Assembly: GCF_900188345.1 (NCBI RefSeq)
Contig: NZ_FZOD01000026.1
Location: 43,248-107,247 of the forward strand
DNA from: Streptosporangium subroseum
GTDB taxonomy: Bacteria; Actinomycetota; Actinomycetes; Streptosporangiales; Streptosporangiaceae
Direction: 5' to 3'
DNA length: 64,000 nt
Shown: positions 8,800-18,253 of the stretch, one piece after another
Layout: each line of letters begins with the position of its first letter
Position numbering within the stretch: the first letter of the stretch is position 1
Position numbers and translations under genes: made by a program
The notes under the pieces: generated by a model
Told to the model about the DNA's origin: nothing
Databases searched by the model: none
What the model saw: only the letters and a program-made list of their open reading frames with translations

Positions 8800-9481
8800 G
8801 GAGTCGCCGTCCGACGGGATAGGGGGGCTCTACCCCTTCCTCTACGCGGGCCGGGCCGATATGGACTCGGCACTGGCGGAGGCCAACAGGTCCACCGCGG
8901 AGAAGGCGGCCGAGATCGTACGGTTGCGCCGGCGGATGGCCGAGGAGTCGGGGGCCGAGCTCGCCGAGTGCGCCGAGGAGATGGCTCTCCGGTTCACCTC
9001 GGGCGGGAGGCTGTTCACGTTCGGCAACGGCGGCAGCAGCACCGACGCCCAGGAGGTGGCCACCACCTTCCTGCACCCCTCCCACGGCCGGCCCCTGCCC
9101 GCTCTCTCCCTGACCAGCGACGTCGCCGTGGTCACCGCGCTCTCCAACGACGTGGGGTTCGAGGTCGTCTTCGCGCGGCAGCTCGCGGCCCTGGCGCGGC
9201 CCGGAGACATCGCCTTCGGCCTGTCGACGAGCGGGGGCTCCTGCAACGTCGTCCAGGCGTTCGAGGAGGCGGCGCACCGGGGCATGCTCACCGTCGGCCT
9301 GGCCGGCGACCAGGGCGGCAGGCTGGCCGAGCTCGACCTTCTCGACTACCTGTTCATCGTCCCCTCCTCGTCCGTGCACCGGATCCAGGAGGCGCAGACG
9401 ACGGTCTACCACGTGCTCTGGGAGCTCACCCAGCACGCGCTCGACTCGATATCCGTCCCACGGGGCCACCGCTCTGGGTGA
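8786..9481 (+). CDS. Second SIS-domain protein, GmhA-like, hydrogenase-linked
   Basis: 231-aa paralogue of the SIS protein two genes upstream, with about 20 extra N-terminal residues (SDGIGGLYPFLYAG). The sugar-phosphate loop is FGNGGSSTDAQE (about 79-90), STSGGSCNV is canonical, and the C-terminal histidine is kept (VYHVLWEL). At the place of the GmhA catalytic glutamate there is a threonine (T94 in VATTFLHP). It may therefore be a binding partner rather than an isomerase. ATG 8786 is preferred over GTG 8783 because GGGGAAG is better spaced. It precedes hhyS by 82 nt. Confidence 0.8.
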   Translation: MSVLEESPSDGIGGLYPFLYAGRADMDSALAEANRSTAEKAAEIVRLRRRMAEESGAELAECAEEMALRFTSGGRLFTFGNGGSSTDAQEVATTFLHPSHGRPLPALSLTSDVAVVTALSNDVGFEVVFARQLAALARPGDIAFGLSTSGGSCNVVQAFEEAAHRGMLTVGLAGDQGGRLAELDLLDYLFIVPSSSVHRIQEAQTTVYHVLWELTQHALDSISVPRGHRSG

Positions 9482-9492
9482 AGGGAAGCGCC

Positions 9493-9563
9493 ATGATCCG
9501 TACGGCACAGACCCCCCACACCGATCACGTCCCATCGACATCGACGAGGAGTGGGGAGGCGGC

Positions 9564-9567
<4 letters not shown>
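9493..9567 (+). CDS. Possible 24-aa leader peptide upstream of hhyS
   Basis: A short frame starts at ATG 9493 with GGGAAG four nt upstream and stops at a TGA overlapping the hhyS start (ATGA). It encodes a polar peptide rich in Thr, Ser and His without recognisable motifs. Spacing and overlap suit translational coupling to hhyS, but coding is not demonstrated and it could be chance. Confidence 0.3.
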
Positions 9568-10640
<1,073 letters not shown>

Positions 10641-10665
10641 GCCGCGGCCTCGAAGGGAAGTTGAT

Positions 10666-12474
10666 GTGAAGACCTCACCGAAACCGCAGCGGGGCGGGCC
10701 GGGCGAGCAGCCGAGCGAACTGGTGGAGATGGCCTGGGACCCGATCACCCGGATCGTGGGCAGCCTCGGCATTTACGCAAAGATCGACTTCAAGAACCGG
10801 CGGGTGGCCGAGTGTTACAGCACCTCGTCGATCTTCCGCGGCTACAGCATCTTCATGAAGGGCAAGGATCCGCGCGACGCCCATTTCATCACCAGCCGGA
10901 TCTGCGGGATCTGCGGTGACAACCACGCCACGTGCTCGGTCTACGCCCAGAACATGGCCTACGACGTCCGGCCTCCGGCCCTCGCGGAGTGGATCCTGAA
11001 CCTCGGCGAGGCGGCCGAGTACATGTTCGACCACAACATCTACCAGGAGAACCTGGTCGGGGTCGACTACTGCGAGAAGATGGTCCGCGAGACCAACCCC
11101 GGCGTGCTGACGCTGGCCGAGCGCACCGAGGCGCCGCACGCGGCCGACCACGGATATGCGACCATCGCCGACATCATGCGCTCGCTGAACCCGCTGGAGG
11201 GCGAGTTCTACCGCGAGGCGCTGCAGGTCTCCCGGCTGACCCGGGAGATGTTCTGCCTGATGGAGGGCAGGCACGTGCATCCCTCCACCCTGTATCCGGG
11301 TGGGGTGGGCACGGTCGCGACGGTGCAGCTGTTCACCGACTACCTGACCCGGCTGATGCGCTACGTGGAGTTCATGAAACGGGTCGTGCCGATGCACGAC
11401 GACCTGTTCGACTTCTTCTACGAGGCCCTGCCCGGCTATGAGGAGGTCGGCCGGCGCCGGGTGCTGCTGGGCTGCTGGGGCAGCTTCCAGGATCCCGAGC
11501 ACTGCGACTTCACCTACCGGAACATGAGCTCCTGGGGTCGCGAGATGTTCGTCACCCCCGGGGTGGTCGTCGACGGCCGGCTCGTCACCAGCGACCTGGT
11601 CGACATCAACCTCGGCATCCGGATCCTGCTGGGCAGCTCCTACTACGACGACTGGCAGAACCAGGAGCCGTTCGTCACCCACGACCCCCTGGGCAACCCG
11701 GTCGACATGCGCCATCCGTGGAACCAGCACACCATCCCGCACCCGCAGAAACGCGACTTCACCGACAAGTACAGCTGGGTCATGTCCCCGCGCTGGTTCG
11801 ACGGCAAGGACATGCTCGCGCTGGACACCGGTGGCGGGCCGATCGCCCGGCTGTGGTCCACCGCGCTGTCGGGGAAGGTCGACATCGGCTACGTCAGGGC
11901 CACCGGCCACAGCGTGGAGATCAACCTGCCGAAGAGCGCCACCCTGCCGGAGAAATCCTTCGAGTGGAAGATCCCCCAGCACAACGGTCAGCCGCTGTCC
12001 AACGCGCTGGAGCGCAACCGGGCCCGCACCTACTTCCAGGCCTACGCGGCGGCGTGCGCGCTGTACTTCGTCGAGCAGGGACTGGCCGAGGTGCGCGCGG
12101 GACGCACCCAGACCTGGTCGCCGTTCACCGTTCCGGACGAGGCGATCAGCTGCGGGTTCACCGAGGCGGTCCGCGGCGTGCTGTCGCACCACATGGTGAT
12201 CAAGAACGGCAAGATCGCCAACTACCATCCGTACCCGCCCACACCGTGGAACGCCAGCGTCCGCGACGTCAACGGGGTGCCGGGGCCGTACGAGGACGCG
12301 GTGCAGAACACCCCGATCTTCGAGGAGAACCCGCCGGAGACCTTCAAGGGCATCGACATCATGCGCACCGTGCGCAGCTTCGACCCTTGCCTGCCCTGCG
12401 GGGTCCACATGTATCTCGGCGACGGCCAGGAACTCCGCAAGCTGCACAGCCCGCATGCCTTCAACGCCACGTGA
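10666..12474 (+). CDS. hhyL: Group 1h [NiFe]-hydrogenase large subunit
   Basis: 602-aa catalytic subunit carrying the NiFe(CN)2CO centre. The N-terminal ligand motif is RICGICGDNHATC (residues 78-90; C80, C83) and the C-terminal one is DPCLPCGVH (C575, C578, H581). A 21-residue tail follows H581 and should be removed by the protease encoded at 15687. GTG 10666 is the start: GAAGGGAAG is five nt upstream and only 25 nt separate it from hhyS. The subunit lies centrally in the operon. Family knowledge places it among O2-tolerant enzymes that scavenge atmospheric H2. Confidence 0.97.
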   Translation: MKTSPKPQRGGPGEQPSELVEMAWDPITRIVGSLGIYAKIDFKNRRVAECYSTSSIFRGYSIFMKGKDPRDAHFITSRICGICGDNHATCSVYAQNMAYDVRPPALAEWILNLGEAAEYMFDHNIYQENLVGVDYCEKMVRETNPGVLTLAERTEAPHAADHGYATIADIMRSLNPLEGEFYREALQVSRLTREMFCLMEGRHVHPSTLYPGGVGTVATVQLFTDYLTRLMRYVEFMKRVVPMHDDLFDFFYEALPGYEEVGRRRVLLGCWGSFQDPEHCDFTYRNMSSWGREMFVTPGVVVDGRLVTSDLVDINLGIRILLGSSYYDDWQNQEPFVTHDPLGNPVDMRHPWNQHTIPHPQKRDFTDKYSWVMSPRWFDGKDMLALDTGGGPIARLWSTALSGKVDIGYVRATGHSVEINLPKSATLPEKSFEWKIPQHNGQPLSNALERNRARTYFQAYAAACALYFVEQGLAEVRAGRTQTWSPFTVPDEAISCGFTEAVRGVLSHHMVIKNGKIANYHPYPPTPWNASVRDVNGVPGPYEDAVQNTPIFEENPPETFKGIDIMRTVRSFDPCLPCGVHMYLGDGQELRKLHSPHAFNAT

Positions 12475-12532
12475 TCGATCGGCCGCCGGGGAGCCGTCCG
12501 CTCCCCTACGGCCGGGAAAGGGGGCCGGGCAG

Positions 12533-13093
12533 ATGCCGCCAGCCCATGATGTCCAAGCCACCGGGAGTCGCGTCGAGGCGCTGATCTCCGAACTCGGCAC
12601 GCTGACCGACCCCGCGGCGCGTGCCAAGGCCGAGGAGCTCGTCCGGGTTCTCGTCGAGTTGTACGGCGCGGGCCTCGAACGCGTCGTGGAGATCGTCACC
12701 GAGGCCGAGGACGCGAAGGTGCTCCGCCGCCTCGTCGGCGATCCCCTCGTGTCGGGCCTGCTCGTGCTGCACGACCTGCACCCGCTGAGTACGGCCGAGC
12801 GCGTCCGTGAGGCGCTCGACACGGTGCGGCCCCTCCTCGGGCTGCACGAGGGCGGGGTGGAGCTCCTCGACGTGGACGAGTCCGGGGTCGTACGGCTGCG
12901 CCTGCGGGGCACCTGCCACGGCTGCTCCTCCTCGCAGACCACCGTCACGGACGCCATCGAACGCGCCGTCGTCGCCGCCGCGCCGGAGGTGTCCCGGGTG
13001 GACGTCGAGGGAGTGGTCGACGACCGGGCGCCGCTGCTGCAGATCCGGCACCGCCCGCCCGGCTCGTGCCCGGTGCCGGAGGCGGTCTCATGA
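12533..13093 (+). CDS. NifU-like iron-sulfur scaffold domain protein
   Basis: 186-aa protein with a C-terminal NifU domain: LRLRGTCHGCSSSQTTV contains CxxC (C128, C131), which in this family holds a labile Fe-S cluster. The N-terminal about 95 residues are helical and not recognised. ATG 12533 has an AAAGGGGG stretch upstream. It follows hhyL directly and overlaps the next gene by ATGA. Context suggests delivery of clusters to HhyS or to a partner electron carrier; that is inference. Confidence 0.85.
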   Translation: MPPAHDVQATGSRVEALISELGTLTDPAARAKAEELVRVLVELYGAGLERVVEIVTEAEDAKVLRRLVGDPLVSGLLVLHDLHPLSTAERVREALDTVRPLLGLHEGGVELLDVDESGVVRLRLRGTCHGCSSSQTTVTDAIERAVVAAAPEVSRVDVEGVVDDRAPLLQIRHRPPGSCPVPEAVS

Positions 13094-13722
13094 CGGCCGC
13101 CGGGCTGCGCCGCTTCCTGGAGCCGCAGAAGCCTGACGTGGCGCGGTGCGAGATGTGCGCCGAGCCGACCGGCACCGAGCACGGCCACGTGGTCAACGTC
13201 GAGAGCCGGGCGCTCCTGTGCACGTGCCGGAGCTGCTACCTGTTGTTCACCCATGAGGCGGGGGCTCAGAGGCGTTACCGCTCGGTGCCGGAGCGCCACC
13301 TCTACGACCCGGCGTTCCGGCTGTCCCAGGCGACCTGGGACGAGCTCCAGATTCCGGTCCGCACGGCGTTCTTCTTCCGCAACTCCACGCTCGACCAGAC
13401 GGTGGCCCTCTACCCGAGCCCCGCGGGAGCCACCGAGTCCCTTCTCCCGCTGGACACCTGGGAACGCGTCCTGGCGGACAACCCGGCGATGGCCGATGCC
13501 CGGCCGGACGTCGAGGCGCTCCTGGTGGACCGCCGCCCCGAGGGCGGTTTCGCCTGTCACCTGGTGCCGATCGACGCCTGCTACGAGCTCGTCGGCCTGG
13601 TGCGGCTGCACTGGAAGGGCTTCGACGGCGGCCAGGAGGCGTGGAAGGCCATCGAGGACTTCTTCACCGGGTTGCGCCGGCGCAGCGACCTCGTGCCGCC
13701 CGGAGGCGACGACCGTGGATGA
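13090..13722 (+). CDS. DUF5947 family protein (hydrogenase-linked, function unknown)
   Basis: 210-aa protein with a cysteine-rich N-terminal knuckle: C20-E-M-C23 and C44-T-C46-R-S-C49, followed by an FTHE segment, suggesting a structural zinc or a metal cluster. The rest is an alpha/beta domain ending in an acidic tail. The family name is recalled from memory for proteins of this type next to group 1h hydrogenases. It starts on an ATGA overlap with the NifU-like gene and overlaps the next gene by 8 nt, so it is strictly co-translated. No enzymatic motif is seen. Confidence 0.75.
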   Translation: MTAAGLRRFLEPQKPDVARCEMCAEPTGTEHGHVVNVESRALLCTCRSCYLLFTHEAGAQRRYRSVPERHLYDPAFRLSQATWDELQIPVRTAFFFRNSTLDQTVALYPSPAGATESLLPLDTWERVLADNPAMADARPDVEALLVDRRPEGGFACHLVPIDACYELVGLVRLHWKGFDGGQEAWKAIEDFFTGLRRRSDLVPPGGDDRG

Positions 13723-14347
13723 GATCGGATTCACCTGTGTGGGCGTGCGGGCGGAGGCCTACGCGGCCTTCCCGACGCTGGTCTTCCGGCTGCGCATCAC
13801 CGAGCCCTCTCCCGAAGGGGTGCACGCCATCGGGCTGCGGTGCCAGATCCGGATCGAACCGCACCTCAGACGGTACGGCCCCGACGAGGTGGAACTGCTC
13901 GGCGACCTGTTCGGAGACCCCTCCCGGTGGGGCGACACGCTGAAGCCCCTGCAGTTCGCCAATCTTTCGATCATGGTCCCGGCCTTCACCGGAACCACCG
14001 AGGTCGACGTGCCGGTGCCCTGCAGCTACGACCTGGAGGTGGCGGCGGGCAAATACTTCGCCGCGCTGGACGACGGCGAGATTCCGCTGCTCCTGCTCTT
14101 CAGCGGCACCGTGTTCTCCAGGGCGGAGCGCGGCTTCTCCGTGGGGCAGGTGCCGTGGCACTGCGAGACCAGGCACCGGTTGCCCGCGGCTGTCTGGCGG
14201 GAGCTGATGGACCGCTACTTCCCCGATTCGGGGTGGCTGCGGCTGCGCCGCGACACGCTGCGGGATCTGCACCGGTTCAAGTACGAACGCGCCCTGGCGA
14301 CCTGGGACGAGGCACTGGAACTACTGCTCAAGGAGACCCGGGGATGA
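13715..14347 (+). CDS. DUF6084-like protein (hydrogenase-linked, function unknown)
   Basis: 210-aa protein starting at GTG 13715 inside the end of the previous gene. It has a beta-rich N-terminal half (LVFRLRITE, GLRCQIRIEP) and a C-terminal region with conserved-looking aromatic and charged residues (YFPDSGWLRLRRDTL). The family assignment is from memory and moderate. No cofactor motif is visible. Overlap with both neighbours implies stoichiometric expression with the hydrogenase maturation genes. Confidence 0.65.
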   Translation: MDEIGFTCVGVRAEAYAAFPTLVFRLRITEPSPEGVHAIGLRCQIRIEPHLRRYGPDEVELLGDLFGDPSRWGDTLKPLQFANLSIMVPAFTGTTEVDVPVPCSYDLEVAAGKYFAALDDGEIPLLLLFSGTVFSRAERGFSVGQVPWHCETRHRLPAAVWRELMDRYFPDSGWLRLRRDTLRDLHRFKYERALATWDEALELLLKETRG

Positions 14348-15690
14348 CCGTGCCGATGGAGATCGCCCGGAAGGTGGCCGACGCGGTGCTCTACGAGGGC
14401 TACCTGCTCTACCCCTACCGGGCCTCGGCGGCCAAGAACCGGGTCCGCTGGCAGTTCGGGGTGCTCGTGCCTCCGGGGTTCACCGCCACCTCCGAGCCCT
14501 CGGCGAGCCTGACCGAGTGTCTCCTGGAGGGAGCCGGGGAGGCCGTGGCGCACCTGCGGCTGCGCTTCCTCCACGTCAACACGCGGAGCGTCGAGCGCGC
14601 CGAGGGCGACGGCTGGCAGCCGGTCCACGAGCTGAGGAGCGGCGAGGCGACCTACCTCACCTTCGACGAGGCGACCGAGCGCGAGGTGGAGGCCACGATC
14701 CCCGTCCTCGACCTGCTCGACGCCGAGCAGACGGTCGAGGTGCTCATCCCCGGAGACCACTCGACCAGGCAGATCGTGGCGCCGTCCGGCGAGGTGGAGG
14801 GTCGCGTCATCTCCGAGCACCTGCCGGTGCACGCGGCGCTCAGGGTGGGCGCCGAGCCGGTGGCGGGGCCGTACGGCCTGATCAAGCTGCGGGTCCGGGT
14901 GGAGAACATCGACCCCTGGGATCCGCTGGACGCACCGCGAGAGCAGGCACTGCGGCGTTCGCTGATCTCGGCGCACCTGCTCATCGGCGTGAACGGCGGG
15001 GCCTTCGTCTCCCTGCTCGATCCGCCGGAGTGGGCCCGGCCGTCCGTGGAGACCTGCCGCAACGAGAACACCTGGCCCGTCCTCGTCGGCGAGCCCGGGC
15101 ACCGCGACGTGGTGCTGTCCTCGCCGATCATCCTGTACGACCACCCGGACATCGCGCCGGAGAGTCCGGGCGACCTGTTCGACGCGACGGAGATGGACGA
15201 GATGCTCCATCTGCGCACGCTCACCCTCACCGACGAGGAGAGACGGGAGGCCCGGGCGACCGACCCCCGGGCGTCCGAACTGATCGACATGGTCGGCGAT
15301 CTGCCGTCCGAGATGGTGGAGCGGCTCCACGGCGTGATCCGCTATCTGGGCGCGCCCGCGCAGGAGGTCCGCACGCCCTGGTGGGATCCGGGGGCCGACC
15401 CCACGGTGTCGCCGGACACCGACAGCGTGATCGTTTCAGGGGTTGAGGTCGCGAAGGGCAGCCGGGTCCGGCTCGCCCCGGGCAAGCGGCGCGCCGACGC
15501 CCACGACATGTTCCTGGCGGGCAGAACCGCCCAGGTGGAGGCGGTGCTCCTCGACCTCGACGGAGCCCTGCACCTGGCCGTCACCCTGGAGGAGGACCCG
15601 GGGGCCGACCTGCACCGGTCGCACGGGCGCTTCCTCTATTTCGCCCCGGACGAGGTCGAGCCGCTGGGCACCGAGGAGGTCCTGACATGA
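14344..15690 (+). CDS. Conserved hydrogenase-operon protein of unknown function (448 aa)
   Basis: 448-aa soluble protein, start ATG 14344 overlapping the previous stop and end overlapping the protease start. Early residues (VLYEGYLLYPYRASAAKNR) are distinctive, and several beta-strand-like segments follow (VTIPVLDLLD-type). It has no transmembrane segment, signal peptide or recognised catalytic motif. The last about 80 residues look like a separate small beta domain (SRVRLAPGKRRADAHD onward), ending in YFAPDEVEPLG. I do not recognise the family name. Position between the DUF6084-like protein and the maturation protease points to a dedicated assembly or electron-transfer role. Confidence 0.7.
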   Translation: MTVPMEIARKVADAVLYEGYLLYPYRASAAKNRVRWQFGVLVPPGFTATSEPSASLTECLLEGAGEAVAHLRLRFLHVNTRSVERAEGDGWQPVHELRSGEATYLTFDEATEREVEATIPVLDLLDAEQTVEVLIPGDHSTRQIVAPSGEVEGRVISEHLPVHAALRVGAEPVAGPYGLIKLRVRVENIDPWDPLDAPREQALRRSLISAHLLIGVNGGAFVSLLDPPEWARPSVETCRNENTWPVLVGEPGHRDVVLSSPIILYDHPDIAPESPGDLFDATEMDEMLHLRTLTLTDEERREARATDPRASELIDMVGDLPSEMVERLHGVIRYLGAPAQEVRTPWWDPGADPTVSPDTDSVIVSGVEVAKGSRVRLAPGKRRADAHDMFLAGRTAQVEAVLLDLDGALHLAVTLEEDPGADLHRSHGRFLYFAPDEVEPLGTEEVLT

Positions 15691-16190
15691 AAATCCTGGT
15701 GGCGGGGGTCGGAAACGTCTTCCTGAGCGACGACGGCTTCGGCGTCGCGGTGGTCAAGCGCCTGGCGGACGCCGACCTTCCCGACGACGTCACGGTCGCC
15801 GACTTCGGCATCCGCGGCATCCACCTCGCCTACGAGCTCACCGGCGGCGCGTACGACTCCGTGATCCTCGTGGACGCCGTGTCGCGGCACAGCCCGCCCG
15901 GCACGCTGTACGTGCTCAAACCGCTGACGAGTGGCTGCGCCGCGTCCTTCGTCGACGCCCACGACATGACGCCCGAGATGGTGCTGGCGCTGGCGGGCAC
16001 GCTCGGCGGCGAGACCGGCCGGGTCCTGCTCGTCGGGTGCGAACCCGCCGACATCTCCCCCGGCATGGAGCTGAGCGCGCCGGTGGCGGAAGCCGTCGAC
16101 GCGGCGGCGGAGCTGGTCCTCGAACTGATCGACCAGCAGATCGCGACGGCGCTCGCCCCGGCGAGCCACGAGGAGGAACCCGCATGGTGA
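15687..16190 (+). CDS. Hydrogenase maturation protease (HyaD/HybD family)
   Basis: 167-aa endopeptidase that clips the C-terminal tail of the large subunit once Ni is inserted. GVGNVFLSDDGFGV at residues 7-20 is the family signature, with D16 at the position of the HybD metal ligand; further candidate ligands are D63 (LVDAV) and H92 (DAHDM). The start ATG overlaps the preceding stop by 4 nt. Its substrate is almost certainly HhyL, cut after H581. Confidence 0.93.
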   Translation: MKILVAGVGNVFLSDDGFGVAVVKRLADADLPDDVTVADFGIRGIHLAYELTGGAYDSVILVDAVSRHSPPGTLYVLKPLTSGCAASFVDAHDMTPEMVLALAGTLGGETGRVLLVGCEPADISPGMELSAPVAEAVDAAAELVLELIDQQIATALAPASHEEEPAW

Positions 16191-16288
16191 AACGTCTGAT
16201 GGCCACGGCGGCACTGGTGGGGCTGGCGGTGCTGGTCTACCAGTCGATTCCCGACATCAAGCGCTATCTGAAGATCAGAAAGATGTGA
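16184..16288 (+). CDS. 34-aa single-pass membrane peptide, DUF6893-like
   Basis: Tiny protein starting at ATG 16184, seven nt inside the protease gene, with AGGAGGAA upstream. Residues 5-21 are hydrophobic (LMATAALVGLAVLVYQS), followed by a basic PDIKRYLKIRKM tail, giving one TM helix with a cytoplasmic positive end. The DUF6893 name is from memory. It is the last gene of the hhy operon, so it could anchor the cytoplasmic hydrogenase or its electron acceptor to the membrane; that is inference. Confidence 0.7.
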   Translation: MVKRLMATAALVGLAVLVYQSIPDIKRYLKIRKM

Positions 16289-16365
16289 CGGCGCCGGCGT
16301 CACGGACCCTCCTCGCAGGGGTCGCGGCGCGCGGCCCGGTGAGATCGGCCGAACACGAGCGGCTC

Positions 16366-16406
16366 GGCCGCGTCGGCTCGGCTCGGCTCGGCTCGGCTCG
16401 GCGAGA
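16366..16406. repeat. GGCTC pentamer simple repeat between hhy and hyp operons
   Basis: After the last hhy gene a run of about six GGCTC units lies at roughly 16373-16401, embedded in further degenerate copies (GGCTCGATGAG, GGCTCAGCGA) up to about 16470. It sits in the 212-nt gap between the hhy and hypA transcripts. It is probably a slippage-prone spacer; no coding or terminator role is evident. Confidence 0.8.
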
Positions 16407-16500
16407 TCGAATCGGCGAGGCCGGCTCGATGAGAACAGCTCGGTGAAATCGGCTCAGCGACTCCGCTCAGCCACGTCAGCAGAATGAGGTGAAGTCAGTC

Positions 16501-16893
16501 GTGCACGAATTCGGGATCGCCGAGGCGATTCTCACCGCGGTGGAGAAGCGGGCGGCCGGCCGGCGGGTACAGCGAGCGCGGGTACAGGCAGGCGCCCTGC
16601 TCCGCATCACGGAACCCGCGATAAACCACGCGTTCGCCATGGTCGCCGAAGGGTCGCTGGCCGAGGGCGCGCAGGTCGAACTGGTCGTGGTCCCGGTCAG
16701 CCTGACCTGCCGGTCCTGCGAGCAGACGACCACGTCCGTCGACCCCTTCGCCGTCTGCCCCGGATGCGGCGGCACCGATATCGACAGCGAGGGCGGCGAC
16801 GATCTCGTCCTCGAATCCATCCAGATGGCGGAGGCCACTCATGTGCCTGGGAATTCCCGGCGAGATCGTGGAAATCCTGTCCGACCGTCCTGA
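16501..16893 (+). CDS. hypA: HypA nickel metallochaperone for hydrogenase maturation
   Basis: 130-aa protein that delivers Ni to the large subunit. It starts with the Ni-binding M-H-E N-terminus only if GTG 16501 is used; GAGGTGA lies 8 nt upstream and supports this. The structural zinc site is C70-R-S-C73 and C86-P-G-C89. The last about 17 residues run into the hypC frame (53-nt overlap) and are rich in Arg and Pro, longer than usual for HypA. First gene of the hypACDE set. Confidence 0.94.
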   Translation: MHEFGIAEAILTAVEKRAAGRRVQRARVQAGALLRITEPAINHAFAMVAEGSLAEGAQVELVVVPVSLTCRSCEQTTTSVDPFAVCPGCGGTDIDSEGGDDLVLESIQMAEATHVPGNSRRDRGNPVRPS

Positions 16894-17119
16894 TCTGGCC
16901 ATGGTCGATGTCTGCGGGGTGAAGCGGGCGATCAACATCGGCCTGCTGGAGGGCGAATCCGTCCTGCCCGGCGACTGGATCCTCATCCACGTCGGGTTCG
17001 CGCTGTCGAAGATCGACGAGGTGGAGGCCAAGGCGGCGCTCGACTTCCTGGAGAGCATCGGGCAGGCGTACGAGGACGAGATAGAGGCCCTCCGTGAATC
17101 CATGATCGAGGAGGGGTGA
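16841..17119 (+). CDS. hypC: HypC hydrogenase assembly chaperone
   Basis: 92-aa chaperone that binds HypD and carries the Fe(CN)2CO unit to the large subunit. It begins with the canonical MCLGIPGEIVEI (essential Cys2) and contains GDWILIHVGFALSKID. The start lies 53 nt inside hypA; hypD begins 6 nt after its stop. The acidic C-terminal helix (YEDEIEALRES) is ordinary. This is the conventional copy, in contrast to the HypC-like protein at 8566. Confidence 0.95.
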   Translation: MCLGIPGEIVEILSDRPDLAMVDVCGVKRAINIGLLEGESVLPGDWILIHVGFALSKIDEVEAKAALDFLESIGQAYEDEIEALRESMIEEG

Positions 17120-17125
17120 GATCCG

Positions 17126-18253
17126 GTGCGCTTCGTCGATGAGTACCGTGACGCCGAGAAGGCCCGGACGCTGGCCCCACGGATCGCCGCCCTGTGCGAG
17201 CCGGGTCGTGCCTACAAGTTCATGGAGGTGTGCGGCGGGCACACCCACACGATCTACAAGCACGGGCTGGAGGACTACCTGCCCGAGGCGGTCACGCTGG
17301 TGCACGGCCCCGGCTGTCCCGTCTGCGTGATCCCCATGGGCCGGGTGGACGACGCCATCCACATCGCCGGGCAGCCAGACGTGATCATGACCTCGTTCGG
17401 CGACATGATGCGCGTTCCCGGGGGGAACGGATCCTTCCTCGACGCCAAGGCGCGGGGCGCCGACATCCGCATGGTCTACTCCCCGCTGGACGCCCTGAAG
17501 ATCGCCCGGCAGAATCCCGGCAAGCGCGTGGTCTTCATGGCGATCGGCTTCGAGACCACCGCCCCCTCGACGGCGATGACCGTCCTGCGCGCGGAGGCCG
17601 AGGGGATCACCAACTTCTCGATCTTCTGCAACCACGTGACGATCATTCCCGCGATCAAGGCGATCCTGGACTCTCCGGACCTGCGCCTCGACGGGTTCAT
17701 CGGGCCGGGCCACGTCTCCACCGTGATCGGTTGCCGGCCGTACGAGTTCATCGCGCGCGACTACGGCAAGCCCCTGGTGGTGGCCGGTTTCGAGCCGCTT
17801 GACGTGCTGCACACGGTCTACCGGATCCTCGTGCAGCTGGCCGGCGGCCGGGCCGAGATCGACAACCAGTACGCCCGGGTGGTCCCGTGGGACGGCAACC
17901 TCAAGGCTCTGCGCGTCATCAACGAGGTGATGGAGCTGCGCCCGTACTTCGAATGGCGCGGGCTGGGGTTCATCTCGCAGTCGGCGCTCCGGGTCTCGGA
18001 GCGGTACGCCGCCTTCGACGCCGAACGGATCTTCCGGATTCCCGGCGGCCGGGTGGCCGATCCCAAGGCATGCCAGTGCGGCGAGGTGCTCAAGGGGGTG
18101 CTCAAGCCCTGGGAGTGCAAGGTGTTCGGTACCGCGTGCACTCCGGAGACGCCGATCGGCACGTGCATGGTGTCGTCCGAAGGGGCGTGCGCGGCCTACT
18201 ACAACTTCGGCCGGTTCTCGCGCGAGCGCGTCAAGGAGGCGACCCAGAGGTGA
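17126..18253 (+). CDS. hypD: HypD, Fe-S protein of the HypCD complex
   Basis: 375-aa scaffold on which the Fe(CN)2CO moiety is built with HypC and HypE. Signatures present: MEVCGGHTH (C36), GPGCPVC (C64, C67) and a C-terminal cysteine set (CQCGEVLKG, PWECKVFGTAC, TCMVSSEGACAAYY) that supplies the [4Fe-4S] ligands. The start is GTG 17126 after GAGGGGTGAG. It overlaps hypE by GTGA. Confidence 0.96.
   Translation: MRFVDEYRDAEKARTLAPRIAALCEPGRAYKFMEVCGGHTHTIYKHGLEDYLPEAVTLVHGPGCPVCVIPMGRVDDAIHIAGQPDVIMTSFGDMMRVPGGNGSFLDAKARGADIRMVYSPLDALKIARQNPGKRVVFMAIGFETTAPSTAMTVLRAEAEGITNFSIFCNHVTIIPAIKAILDSPDLRLDGFIGPGHVSTVIGCRPYEFIARDYGKPLVVAGFEPLDVLHTVYRILVQLAGGRAEIDNQYARVVPWDGNLKALRVINEVMELRPYFEWRGLGFISQSALRVSERYAAFDAERIFRIPGGRVADPKACQCGEVLKGVLKPWECKVFGTACTPETPIGTCMVSSEGACAAYYNFGRFSRERVKEATQR

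Noticed and set aside
10675..13734. 1019-codon minus-strand frame across hhyL
   Set aside because: Opposite strand of hhyL and the NifU-like gene, both with diagnostic motifs; shadow.
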